From SZUA-442 sp963753185 (GTDB lineage: Bacteria; Actinomycetota; Acidimicrobiia; Spongiisociales; UBA5794), in the NCBI GenBank assembly GCA_963753185.1, contig CAVWBO010000002.1, positions 1 to 45,371 of the forward strand: DNA of 45,371 nucleotides. Reading direction: 5' to 3'. Numbering within the stretch: the first letter of the stretch is position 1; every line of letters begins with the position of its first letter. Below are positions 10,337 to 19,003 of this stretch, one piece after another. The position numbers and the translations under genes were made by a program. The notes under the pieces were generated by a model. It ran no database searches, had not been told where the DNA came from, and saw nothing but the letters and a program-made list of their open reading frames with translations.

Positions 10337-10590
10337 CACTCGGCGACCACGAGGCCAGCGTCGACCAACTCGGCGAGGAGTGAATCGATGTCGGCGGCGG
10401 CCGTGTCGCGGTCCACGTCGAAGGCTGATGTCACGGCGTCGATGAGGCCGTCTCGGTCGGTGGTTCCGTCGAGGAGGCTCCACACGAGGGCGCCGACATC
10501 GTTGAGCCCGAAGTACTGGCCGGAAGGGATGTCGAGGATGATGATCTCGTCGTCGACTTCGCGGGCCATGGCGTGGTCGGATCGCTTCAT
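10336..10590 (-). CDS. PqqD-like RiPP recognition protein, lasso B1
   Basis: This small intact protein of 84 residues has the PqqD / RiPP-recognition-element fold. The signature run REVDDEIIILDIPSGQYFGLN is followed by VGALVWSLLDG and a C-terminal helix ending LLAELVDAGLVVAE. In lasso clusters this domain binds the precursor leader, mainly the YxxP segment, and presents it to the B2 protease. I chose ATG 10590 (MKRSDHAMARE); an internal ATG at 10569 would still keep the fold. The start forms an ATGA overlap with a TGA that could end the upstream nucleotidyltransferase. The stop overlaps B2 as TGATG. Confidence 0.88.
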   Translation of the reverse strand: MKRSDHAMAREVDDEIIILDIPSGQYFGLNDVGALVWSLLDGTTDRDGLIDAVTSAFDVDRDTAAADIDSLLAELVDAGLVVAE

Positions 10591-11713
10591 GCCGTCCGCC
10601 GATCGCCGGCCCGCTTGAAGGCCGCCGCGTCGCGTCGTTGACCGAGCCGCCACCGGCCGAGCGCCACCGGATACGGCCCGGAAGCGTTCCCGCTCCTGAG
10701 TGCGATCACCTGCCGCGGAGGGCGCGACCCTTGCGGCGAACGCCGAGCCGAGCGCCACGGGCGATGCGGCCGTGAGCAGGCTCAGCGCCGATTGGCGTCG
10801 GAGGCTCGTCGCATGGCTGTCGATGGCCCTGGAACCGAAGCGACGGGCGCCACACCGTGTCGATGGCGATTCGGCGCCAACGCCGGATCGTCGTGGGAAG
10901 CGGGGATCTTCATTCCGAACGCGTCTGCAGCCGCCCACACGGCGTAGCGGACGAGGTCGGTCCACCCGTTGACAGCGCTTCGGCGCTCCACTTCGTCCCA
11001 ATCTGGGCCCGCCTCGATCATGAGCCGGAGGTCGTTGGCATGGAGGAGGTCGGCGAAGTTGTCCCTGAACAGGTGCAACGCCGCCTGGATCACGGTGTCC
11101 TCGAGGTCGAGGGTTCGGACCTCGAGCCCGTCGGCAACGGTGATGACCTCGGAGCGGTCCCACCGGGCCTGTTCATCGGTCGCTGCCAGCACCATGTTCA
11201 TCGGGTCGCGGTGCAGGTCAACGAGGGTGCCGTCGAGGACGATCGAGTGCTCGAAGACACGACCCTCCGCCACCATGGCGTCGACTGCGAGACCGTGCGA
11301 CGGGGTTTGGCCGAGCGTGGTCACGAGTGTTCCAAGGCTTCCCGGATCCTCTGGGGAGACGAAGACATCGAGGTCGATGGTCGGGCGCCGAAGTGGGTCC
11401 GGGTAGAACCTCGATCCGATTGCGACGCCCTTGAAGACGGCGACCTCCATGCCGAGGTCGCTGGCAACATCGAGGATCGTCGAGAGTGCTCGCAGCGCTG
11501 CTCCGTTCTCTGCCGCTGCGGCAAGGGTGGACATGGTGAGCCGCTTGGCGACCCCGTCGTCGAGCTCGATGTTGCGAGCTTCCATGTGGCATCGATGAGG
11601 GCTGCAACGCCGTGCTCCTCGGCCGAAATCACGACGTCCATGTCGATGCGGGCGTCGGGCGGGAGGGGTTCACCGGTGATCAGGGGCACCAGCAGCGGGT
11701 GGGGTGCGGCCAT
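10587..11713 (-). CDS. nucleotidyltransferase family protein in lasso cluster (frameshifted)
   Basis: This protein resembles the uncharacterised nucleotidyltransferase family (NTP_transf_5 type). The central part reads AVFKGVAIGSRFYPDPLRRPTIDLDVFV, which has the LKGxAL...YpdpxxRpxxDiDllV layout, with two Asp residues as probable metal ligands. DLHRDP and LQAALHLFRDNFADLLHANDLRLM-like helices follow. The ATG at 11713 (MAAPHPLLVPLITGEP) gives a normal N-terminus, but one frameshift near 11585 is needed to join it to the core. Another near 10880 moves the C-terminal helix region (RRFGSRAIDSHATSL) into the frame that runs into B1. The exact C-terminus is therefore uncertain. Such nucleotidyltransferases accompany HPr-kinase-like proteins in some lasso clusters and may add a nucleotide or further groups to the peptide; that role is inference. 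Confidence 0.75.
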
Positions 11714-11746
11714 CCCGGCAGCGTAGCGACGTGGAGGAGCGGGCGG

Positions 11747-12275
11747 TCAGCGACTGGCGATGGGGAGCTCGCTGAGCGCAGCCTGTGCGGCGGCGAGGGC
11801 TGCCTCGGTGGCGGCGAACAGCGGTTCGGTGGGAACGAGTTCGACGTCGGTGCTGGCGAACACCCCGTCCGGTCCGTAGATGTAGGTGACGTCGATGCCG
11901 TCGTAGCAACCACGGCACTCACCCGGTGGGAGGCTGGCGGAGAGGGCTTCGAGGTCGGTGGAGGCGACGAGGTCGACGACGGAGGTGACGAGCGCTGGGT
12001 CGATCGCTGCGGTATCGGTCGGCTCGACCTCACCGACGCGGAAGAGTGCGACGGTGCCGTCGCTGAGGAACCGGTACTCAGGGCAGTTCGGCCCCATCAT
12101 CATGCAGCCGCCATCGAGCCGCACCGTGAATATCTCGACCGGCTCCGGCGGCAGGGTCGTCTCGGTTGTCTCGGTGGTATCGGTGCCCCCGGTCGTCGTG
12201 ACATCTGCACCACCGTCGGATGACGCGCACGCGCCGAGGACGAGTGAAAGCGGCAAGGGCGAGAGCAGTCTTCAT
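11747..12275 (-). CDS. predicted lipoprotein, unknown function (one frameshift)
   Basis: The ATG at 12275 gives MKTALALA. After a one-base slip near 12256 it becomes PLSLVLGACASSDGG, a signal peptide ending in a lipobox (LGAC), so the mature protein would be lipid-anchored. A Thr-rich linker (TTTGGTDTTETTETTLPP) precedes a globular part of about 130 residues with a Cys-containing SLPPGECRGCYDG segment. I do not recognise a family. The stop lies 33 bases before the nucleotidyltransferase start on the same strand, so co-transcription with the lasso cluster is possible, though nothing links it functionally. Confidence 0.6.
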
Positions 12276-12336
12276 GGTGATTTGACGATAGGTGCATCGC
12301 TTCGGTTCCCGACGAATGACGCACGGCCTCCCTCGT

Positions 12337-12735
12337 CTTCTCCCCTTTGGGGGAGATGCCCGGAGGGCAGAGGGGGGAGCTATTGGCTACGGGCGTCTCT
12401 GGAGGTGCGGCCCTCTCTGCGTCGCTTCGCTCCGCATCTCTCCCGACCGAACGGACTGCGGCAGACCTTCATGATTGTTGGACGAGAGATGCTGTGTCTT
12501 GGTTCTCCCGGAGGACGGCATCGTCGTCACTCCTCTTCTCTCCCCTTTGGGGGAGAAGCCCGGAGGGCAGAGGGGGGAGCTGATGGCTACGGGCGTCTCT
12601 GGAGGTGCGGCCCTCTCTGCGTCGCTTCGCTCCGCGTCTCTCCCGCGGGGAGAGACCAAGGGTGTTCGCTTCGCTCACACTTCGTCTCCCCTTTGGGGGA
12701 GATGCCCGGAGGGCAGAGGGGGATCTGATGGCTCG
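12337..12735 (+). repeat. type I palindromic repeat array 1 (two and a half units)
   Basis: A block containing CTCCCCTTTGGGGGAG, GCCCGGAGGGC and GCAGAGGGGGGAGC (half A) is followed by GCGGCCCTCTCTGCGTCGC, TTCGCTCCGCGTCTCTCCC, GCGGGGAGAGAC and GGTGTTCGCTTCGCTCAC (half B). Half A begins at 12337, 12537 and 12684; the last copy lacks half B. Each half holds its own short palindromes, and GCAGAGGG of A can pair with CCCTCTCTGC of B. The apparent ORFs inside are by-products of the repeat. The first copy has a degenerate B end. Confidence 0.9.
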
Positions 12736-12763
12736 GGTCTTGCCACCGTTGACCAAACGAAGC

Positions 12764-12796
12764 GAGGGCACCGGGGGAGACAGGTCCGGTGCCCTC
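12764..12796. terminator. GC-rich hairpin, terminator-like
   Basis: An 11-bp perfect stem GAGGGCACCGG / CCGGTGCCCTC encloses 11 bases. Both the stem and the ACCAAACG to its left match the terminator at 13054-13089, so this looks like a duplicated gene end with no gene attached to it now. Confidence 0.5.
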
Positions 12797-12886
12797 AGTT
12801 TGGAGGGGTGCTTCGTGGCTGTGAGCCTGCCCATTGTTCGGAATGGTCCGGTCGCTGTGGATGGTGGATTCGTCGAGAATTGTGTG

Positions 12887-12966
12887 CGCCGAAGGCGCAC
12901 TCCTTTGCTTCTCTCCCGCAGGGCGGGGGAGGTGGCCGAGCGGAGCGAGGTCGGAGGGGGCATCTC
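12887..12966 (+). repeat. type II repeat copy
   Basis: TGTGCGCCGAAGGCGCACTC is followed by CTTCTCTCCCGCAGGGCGGG, then GAGGTGGCCGAGCGGAGCGAGG and TCGGAGGGGGC. The same pattern recurs at 24889-24962 and, in part, at 14660-14716, 26838-26950 and 32430-32455. It is distinct from, but often adjacent to, type I repeats. The stretch 12797-12886 between this copy and the hairpin holds nothing I can identify. Confidence 0.75.
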
Positions 12967-13053
12967 CTTGGCTCACGGCACTCGCCCGTCCACCTGGAAG
13001 AGGGGCGAGGCGGACAGGTCGTCAGTGGGCTCGTGGGTGGTCACCAAACGCAG

Positions 13054-13089
13054 AGAGGGCACCGGGGGGAGAAAGACCCGGTGCCCTCT
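13054..13089 (-). terminator. terminator of the small DUF4397-like gene
   Basis: A 13-bp perfect stem AGAGGGCACCGGG / CCCGGTGCCCTCT encloses a 10-base loop. It lies 23 bases past the stop of the minus-strand gene ending at 13112, so it is well placed to terminate it. Confidence 0.75.
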
Positions 13090-13111
13090 GTGGCTGGTTG
13101 ATGGGGAGGTG

Positions 13112-13486
13112 CTACTTCACCTTCACCTTGAGGCCGATGTCCTGGCCGAATCGCTTGGCCATGATCTCGACGTTGGCGCCCTCCGGCACGTCGCCGGTCT
13201 GGAGGGTCAGGACGGTGGTGTTGGTGTCGGCCAGCTTCACCTCGATGAAGTAGTCACCGGCGGGGAGCTGTGTCTTCACCGTGTCCGACAGTTCGAAGTC
13301 GTCGATGGCGAGGCCACCGTTGACATACACATCGACGGGGAGCTGACGCTCGAGCCCGAGGGGGTTGCCGTTGATGCGGTGCTTCACCGTGAGGTCGAAG
13401 TTGCCTGGCTCTGCGGCCAGCGCGGCCGGAGCCAATGCTGCAATCGCGAGAAGCGAAACGACAGCCAGGAGTACGAGTCGACGCAT
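13112..13486 (-). CDS. secreted DUF4397-like protein
   Basis: This intact protein of 124 residues starts with a clear signal peptide, MRRLVLLAVVSLLAIAALAP, with cleavage likely after ALAA. The mature part resembles one DUF4397 domain: LPVDVYVNGGLAIDDFELSD, then LPAGDYFIEVKLADTNTTVLT. These are beta-sandwich domains of secreted actinobacterial proteins with no known enzymatic role. An AGGAAGG ribosome site lies just before ATG 13486. A strong hairpin terminator follows the stop. A larger relative with two such domains lies at 40376-41179. Confidence 0.8.
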   Translation of the reverse strand: MRRLVLLAVVSLLAIAALAPAALAAEPGNFDLTVKHRINGNPLGLERQLPVDVYVNGGLAIDDFELSDTVKTQLPAGDYFIEVKLADTNTTVLTLQTGDVPEGANVEIMAKRFGQDIGLKVKVK

Positions 13487-13773
13487 GGTTGATCCTTCCT
13501 ATCAGTCATGAACCGTGCACTCCTTCTACGGCGACGTCCGCCGGGGTGGATGAGAGGTCCCATCCGACTGTGGGTCCATCTCATCGATTCGCTGTCTTCG
13601 CGCATCTCGCCACGGGTGGTCGCGCATCCGTCGGCGTGGTCATGTCACGGGATATCGAGAATCCCCTCGAAGGGCGCTTCCGTCGAAGTTTTCTGCTTCA
13701 GGTGGCGTGACATCTGGCCGATTCAAGTTTGTAGGTGTCGACGCCGCCCATGATGGGCCGGGAAGCAGGAACC

Positions 13774-14481
13774 ATGCGACGAACGCTCACTCTGATGATC
13801 GCAACCGCCAGCCTGATGGTCGTGGCCACCGGTGTTGCCGGTGCGACCCCGCCCGACCATGCCGGTCGCCCTGACCATTCTGCCAAGAATCACTCCGCAC
13901 CTGCGGTGGAGGGTGAGCGGGTCTCCCCGGCACCGAAGGTCGACGTGTGTCATCGCACGGGCAACGGCGATTTCCACCTCATCAACATCAGCAGCAACGC
14001 TCTCAACGCGCACCTCGGGCATGGCGACGCACTCGCAGAGCGGTGGAGCGGTTCCGGGACATGCCGAACTTCGAGTTCGACGAGACGTGCGAGCATGTAC
14101 TCGACGGAGGTTGTCGAAGGGTCATTCTCCGGTGGCGGCATCGACATCGACTTCACGGCCTACGTCGCATTCGACGAAACGGTCTCCGGCATGGGGTCGT
14201 ACTCGTACAGCTTCAACGGGCGGACGATGGATGTCGACGTGTTGGACGTGTGCCTCGACGCCATGGCGCTGACGGCCACCGTGTGGGGATCGGGCGATCC
14301 CTCATGGCAGGACACCGACGGGTTCATGGTGCTGACCCTCGTCGACACCGGCGGTGGATCGATGGCCACCCGCGCACTCTTCTTCGACGACGAGGCAGCC
14401 GCAGAGGCAGCCTTCGAAGCCCAGTGCACGACTCCGATCACGGGAGCATCGGGCGGAACCGGGTACCTCACCTTCCTCTAG
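13774..14481 (+). CDS. secreted protein with VCHRTGNG motif (frameshifted middle)
   Basis: ATG 13774 opens a signal peptide (MRRTLTLMIATASLMVVATG) likely cleaved after GVAGA. The mature N-terminus has VDVCHRTGNGDFHLINISSN, then NAHLGHGDA, a motif seen in many secreted actinobacterial proteins with unknown function. Around 14040-14100 the frame changes: another frame gives DMPNFEFDETCEHVLDG, the expected continuation, and the original frame resumes with EVVEGSFSGGGIDIDF. The C-terminal 120 residues look like an independent beta-rich domain with two Cys. An upstream in-frame ATG at 13735 is possible but would bury the signal peptide. The role is unknown. Confidence 0.7.
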   Translation: MRRTLTLMIATASLMVVATGVAGATPPDHAGRPDHSAKNHSAPAVEGERVSPAPKVDVCHRTGNGDFHLINISSNALNAHLGHGDALAERWSGSGTCRTSSSTRRASMYSTEVVEGSFSGGGIDIDFTAYVAFDETVSGMGSYSYSFNGRTMDVDVLDVCLDAMALTATVWGSGDPSWQDTDGFMVLTLVDTGGGSMATRALFFDDEAAAEAAFEAQCTTPITGASGGTGYLTFL

Positions 14482-14507
14482 ACGTCGCTGAGCGTCGGAT
14501 CACCCAC

Positions 14508-14554
14508 CCCGCCGATCGAGAAGTGCCCGTCACGGTGTCACCTCGATCGGCGGG
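14508..14554 (+). terminator. hairpin terminator after the secreted protein
   Basis: A 13-bp perfect stem CCCGCCGATCGAG / CTCGATCGGCGGG with a 21-base loop begins 26 bases after the stop at 14481. Confidence 0.6.
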
Positions 14555-14659
14555 TCGAGTCGCACCCGTGATCACCGCAACCTGAGGAGTGTCACTGGTC
14601 GACGCCAGCTGCGGCGACCGGTAGGTGAGATCCCCGTCTCGTCGCAGGCTCCTCGACAC

Positions 14660-14716
14660 TCTCCCGCCCACTGGCGGTGGGAGAACAATCGCTGGGGTGC
14701 GCCGGGGGCGCACTCG
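14660..14716 (+). repeat. degenerate type II repeat copy
   Basis: CTCTCCCGCCCACTGGCGGTGGGAG is followed by GGTGCGCCGGGGGCGCACTC. The second part matches the opening palindrome of type II repeats; the order of blocks differs from the other copies. Confidence 0.5.
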
Positions 14717-16502
14717 GTGATCTCCTACCATCGGGTCGTGGCGGGTGATACCTCTCTCGTGGTGCAGGTCGGGCAGATCCGGCGGTTGTTCCAGTTTGCG
14801 CGGCCGTATCGGGTGCGGTTGTTCATCGGGACGTTTGCCGTCGTGGTGGCTGCGGGGCTGGGATTGATCTTTCCGTTGGTGATCGGTCGGCTCGTGGATA
14901 CGGCGTTCGTCGATCCCGCGAACACGGATACGGCTCAGCTGAACCTGTATGCCCTCGGCCTGCTCGGGATCTTCGCGTTCCAGGCGGTGTTCAACTACGT
15001 CCGCACCTACAACCTGGCCGTGGTCGGGGAAGGCGTCGTGGCCGACCTGCGGCGCACGGTGTACGACCGGGTCGTGCGGCTGCCGGTGCCGTTCTTCGAC
15101 GAGCGCCACACCGGCGACCTCACGTCGCGGCTCACGTCGGATGTCGTCGTGGTGCAGTCGATCGTGTCCGATGCGCTGGGGCGGACACTGTCACAGGGCA
15201 TCACCCTCGTGGGTGGCGTGATCCTCGCCATCACGATCAGCCCGATCCTGTCGCTGAGCATCCTCACGTTCCTGCCGATCATCATCCTCGCCGCAGCGTT
15301 CTTCGGGAGGAGGCTGCGGAAGATCTCCACCGAGTACCACGACCAGCTCGCCGTGGCGAACTCCCTCGCCGAGGAATCGATCGCTTCGGTGCGGGTGGTC
15401 AAGTGGTTCAACGCCGAGGACCGGCTCTCCGCCGACTACGACACCGAGGTGGTGACGTCGTACCGGATCGCACGGCGGAGGGCACGGATGCGGGCCCTGT
15501 TCGTGCCGCTCGTCACCTTCGTCGGGTTCTCCACGCTCGCCCTCGTCCTGTGGCTCGGCGGTCGCCTCGTCGCCGACGGGTCGATGACGCCCGGTGACCT
15601 CATCTCGTTCATGCTGTACACGCTCACCATTGCCGGGGCGCTCGGGGCGTTCACCGGGCTGTATGGGGAGATCCAGGAGTCGCTCGGGGCGTCGCGACGC
15701 ATCTTCGAATTGCTCGGCGAGGTCACCGAGACCCAGGACGACGAAGTCGACCTGTCCACCCTGCCGCCATCCGTGGGGTCGGTGAAGTTCACCGACGTTG
15801 GCTTCTCCTACGAGGGCAGGGACGCCACGGTGCTGTCCGACATCAACCTCGATGTGGCCGCAGGCGAGATGCTGGCGCTGGTGGGGCCGTCCGGGGCAGG
15901 CAAGTCGACGACGGTGCAGCTGATCCCGAGGTTCTACGACGCCGATCACCGGCACCGTGGAGGTCGACGGGCTCGACGTGCGGAAGTATCCGGTGGAGTC
16001 GCTGCGCAAGCGGATGGCTGCGGTGCCCCAGGAGGTGCAGCTGTTCTCTGGCACGATCGCCGAGAACCTGCGCATCGCCGAACCGGGCGCATCCGACGAG
16101 GACCTCGTCATTGCCGCGAAGGCTGCGAACGCGCACCGCTTCATCGCCGAGTTCCCCGAGGGATACGACTCGATCGTCGGTGAACGTGGCGTGAAGCTCT
16201 CCGGAGGTCAGCAGCAGCGGGTCGCCATCGCCAGGGCACTGCTCGCCAATCCCCGCATCCTCATCCTCGACGAGGCGACGAGCTCGCTCGATGCCGAATC
16301 GGAGTCACTGGTGCAGGAGGCGCTCGAGCGGCTCATGGTGGGGCGCACCACGATCGTGATCGCCCACCGGCTGTCCACGGTGATGCGAGCAGACCGGCTC
16401 GTCGTGATCGACGACGGACGGATCGTGGAGGAGGGCACCCACCGGGACCTCATCGAAGCTGACGGGCTGTATGCACGGCTCTACGCCAAGCAGCTCGCCT
16501 GA
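14717..16502 (+). CDS. ABC exporter, fused membrane and ATPase domains (one frameshift)
   Basis: This is an MsbA/BmrA-type half transporter of about 595 residues that exports lipids, drugs or peptides as a dimer. The membrane domain with six segments runs from about LFIGTFAVVVAAGLGLIFP to the end of the ALGAFTGLYGEIQESLGASR coupling region. The nucleotide-binding domain has Walker A GPSGAGKST, Q-loop VPQEVQLFSG, signature LSGGQQQRVAIARAL, Walker B ILILDEATSSLD and the switch His in IAHRLST. One extra base near 15950, just before GTVEVDGLDV, splits the two halves. The annotated start is a GTG at 14717; GTG 14739 and 14760 are equally plausible. It lies 2.4 kb from the lasso cluster on the other strand, so a role as lasso exporter (D protein) is possible but unproven. 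Confidence 0.85.
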
Positions 16503-18094
16503 TCAGGTGCGGGTCTGATGAGCGGGTCTTCGACGAGCTCGGGTACGGGTAGCTGTAGTACTTGTCCGTGCGGAAGTCCGCCCGGTTGAAGATGTATCCG
16601 ACGATCGGGGTGCCCGGTGATGGCGATGCGGTCCCGTGGCGTCGGCGATCTCACGCAGCGGCGTGTCCTTCTCGACGACGAACACCACGGCATCGGCCTC
16701 TGCGGCCAGTTCAGCCGTCTCCGATGCCGACATCACCGGGGGAGCATCGATGATCACGAGGTCCCGATCCGTCGATGAGCTCCTCGAAGGCCCTGCGGAA
16801 CTCGATCGAGCGGAAGTATCCGGAGATGTCCGTGCCGAGGTCGCGACCGGCCGCGATGAAGTCGATGGCTCTGCTCGGGGGTGATCGGCCACTGGTATCC
16901 CTGCCCGATCTTCCCGTTCGGGGACGCAGGCTCGCCGATACCGGCCAGCCTCGTGAGGCCACGGGCCCGTTCGTCGCCGTCGATGAGGAGGGGATGACGT
17001 CCGTCGGTCATGGCGGCGATCGCGAGGTTGAGGGCCGTCACCGTCTTGCCGTCTCCGGATCCGGTCGAGGTGATGACCACCGACCGTCCCTCGATCTCGC
17101 CGAGGGCGAACGACAGCGACGACAGGGCGAAGTGGTAGGCCTCCGAGGCCGCAGAATCGGGATGGGTGATGGTGGGTGCCGGTGCCCACGCCTTGGCGGT
17201 GCGAGTAGTCGGGCACCGAAGCGAGGAGCGGTGCGTCGAGGATGTGCGCTGGCACATCCTTGGTGTCCGCACGCTGGTCCTGCTCCGCTCGCCACCAGGC
17301 GAAGGCCCCGGCGGCGAGGGCGGCGAGCACGAAAGCGATTGCGGCGTTGCGCGGCAGGGCGAGGTGCGATCTGGATACGCCGGGGGCTGTGGCGGCACAT
17401 AGAGCTGGATGCCGGTGCCATAGAGCAGGGCGTTCGGTCTCGATCGACTTGATGCGACCGTCGACATCCTCGTAGAGCCTTCTTCGTCGAGTCCCGCTGC
17501 GCCAGCAGCGCCGTGTCGTCGGGGTTCTCGGCCACCTGGGCGTCGAGTTCCCTCGAGCTGCGCGAACAGCTGCGTCCGCGGAGATCTGGAGGTCTGCTCG
17601 TGGTCTCGGAGGCGTTGTTGATCACTTCTTCGGAGACGACCTGGCCGTAGGCCTCGACCATCGGCGTCCACCATCGCGATGGGTTCGTCCTGGTTCGTGG
17701 AGGTCGCCGTGATCGTCGAGGGCGTCGATGTCGGTCTCGGAACGGACGGAGACGGCATCCTGGACGTCTTCGATCGTGTAGTCGGGGCCGAGGATCTCGG
17801 CAGCACGGCTCCATCACGTTGGGCGATTCCATCACCGCGACCTGGTTCTCGAGGTACCGCGTCGGATTCCAGAAGATCGACAGTTCGGTTGCGGTGGTGC
17901 CGTTCGTGCGCGGATCGGTGAGGAGGACGAGACCGTCGGCCTCGATAGACCGGGGACGTCAGCGTCGACAGCCCGTAGGCGACGACGGCACCCAACAGCG
18001 CAGCCCCTGCAATCAGGAACTTGAAGCGCCACAGTGCGGCGAAGAGGCTCGGTTGGCTCTCGATCAGGACCTACCTGGTGGAGTAGTTGCCCAT
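16503..18094 (-). CDS. Wzc/CapB-like polysaccharide tyrosine autokinase (heavily frameshifted)
   Basis: Bacterial tyrosine kinases of this type control chain length and export of surface polysaccharide. From ATG 18094 the protein shows MGNYSTR, then a Wzz-like N-terminus with a membrane segment (ALWRFKFLIAGAALLGAVVAYG). A coiled region follows, with FAQLEGTRRPG-type fragments in several frames. A second membrane segment (LAALAAGAFAWW) precedes the kinase domain. That domain has SEAYHFALSSLSFA, the P-loop TSTGSGDGKTVTALNLA (Walker A), a LLIDGD strand (Walker A') and DLVIIDAPPVMSASE (Walker B). The C-terminus has FNRADFRTDKYYSYPYP, a Tyr cluster typical of autophosphorylation tails. At least eight frame changes occur. 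LCP proteins can act downstream of such pathways, but the LCP gene is 12 kb away. Confidence 0.75.
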
Positions 18095-18159
18095 ACTCTA
18101 CGGCGCACCGGTGCCGTTCGCACGTCCCTCTCGTGGTCGTGGGTGCCGCAGGTAGCTCG

Positions 18160-18545
18160 TCAGAGGGCGGCGTAGATGTCGACGTGGTTCCCGTCGGGAT
18201 CCGCCACGATCGCATACCGCTGACCCCAGAACGCATCGAACGGCTCACGGACGCCGGCGAAGCCTCCGTCGATGATGGTCTGGTAGGTGGCGTCGACATC
18301 GATCGGTCTGTCGACCTCCACGGCGAGGGCGATGCGGTCGTTGCCCTTCGGTTTCGTGAACCCCTCGATGAACGACGCCATGATCTCCTCGGAGTCGAGC
18401 ATCAGGCGCATCCCACCCCCGAGATCGCGCGTCGTAGTGCCCGATCTCAGGGTCGTACGCAGGGAACGGAATGCCCGAGCTTCCGATAGAACCGCAACGA
18501 CGCCGACACGCTGCTGCACACGATCCCAATGGCGTTGAGCCTCAT
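18160..18545 (-). CDS. VOC (glyoxalase/bleomycin resistance) family protein, copy 1 (frameshifted)
   Basis: This is a small metal-binding VOC fold protein of about 128 residues. MRLNAIGIVCSSVSASLRFYRKLG begins at 18545. Frame changes near 18480 and 18430 join it to GIPFPAYDPEIGHYDA and then to GGGMRLMLDSEEIMASF and FWGQRYAIVADPDGNHVDIYA, the usual C-terminal beta strand with its Glu/Asp ligand region. Substrates of the family vary widely, so no specific reaction can be assigned. It is divergently unrelated to the SGNH gene and separated from it by a repeat array. Confidence 0.7.
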
Positions 18546-18606
18546 GAAGAAATCGTAGCGATCGCGCGGAGGGGGTGCTTTCGGCCCGCTGGATCGTCGG
18601 CTCGAT

Positions 18607-18930
18607 GGTTCGCTTCGTTCACCGCTTCTCGTTCTCCCCTTTGGGGGAGATGCCCGGAGGGCAGAGGGGGGAGCTGGTCGGCTACGGACTAGTCTCTGGG
18701 AGGTGCGGCCCTCTCTGCGTCGCTTCGCTCCGCGTCTCTCCCGCGGGGAGAGACCAAGCGGTGTTCGCTTCGCTCACGCCTTCTTCTTCTCCCCTTTGGG
18801 GGAGATGCCCAGAGGGCAGAGGGGGGAGCTGATGGCTACGGACACTTTCGGTAGGTGCGGCCCTCTCTGCGTCGCTTCGCTCCGCGTCTCTCCCGCGGAG
18901 AGAGACGAAGCGGTGTTCGCTTCGCTCACC
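18607..18930 (+). repeat. type I repeat array 2 (two units)
   Basis: There are two A-B units with half A at 18630 and 18787, preceded by a B-end remnant (GGTTCGCTTCGTTCACCGC). The second copy reads GCCCAGAGGGC in place of GCCCGGAGGGC. The orientation matches all other arrays. Confidence 0.9.
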
Positions 18931-19003
18931 TGGCCCCCGTGGGAACCCGGATGGGGCTGACAACGTCGAAGACTTACCGATGTCGACCGATAGGTTTCAT
19001 TTC

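Noticed and set aside
12475..13101. Long ORFs full of SPLWGRCPEGRGGS or LPFGGDARRAEGG peptides, here and in every repeat array
   Set aside because: They are translations of the type I repeat in any frame, occur in all arrays, and have no ribosome sites.
14717..16502. Reading the exporter as two separate genes, a permease and an ATPase
   Set aside because: The break falls inside the nucleotide-binding domain, between Walker A and the Q-loop, so it is one gene with a one-base slip.
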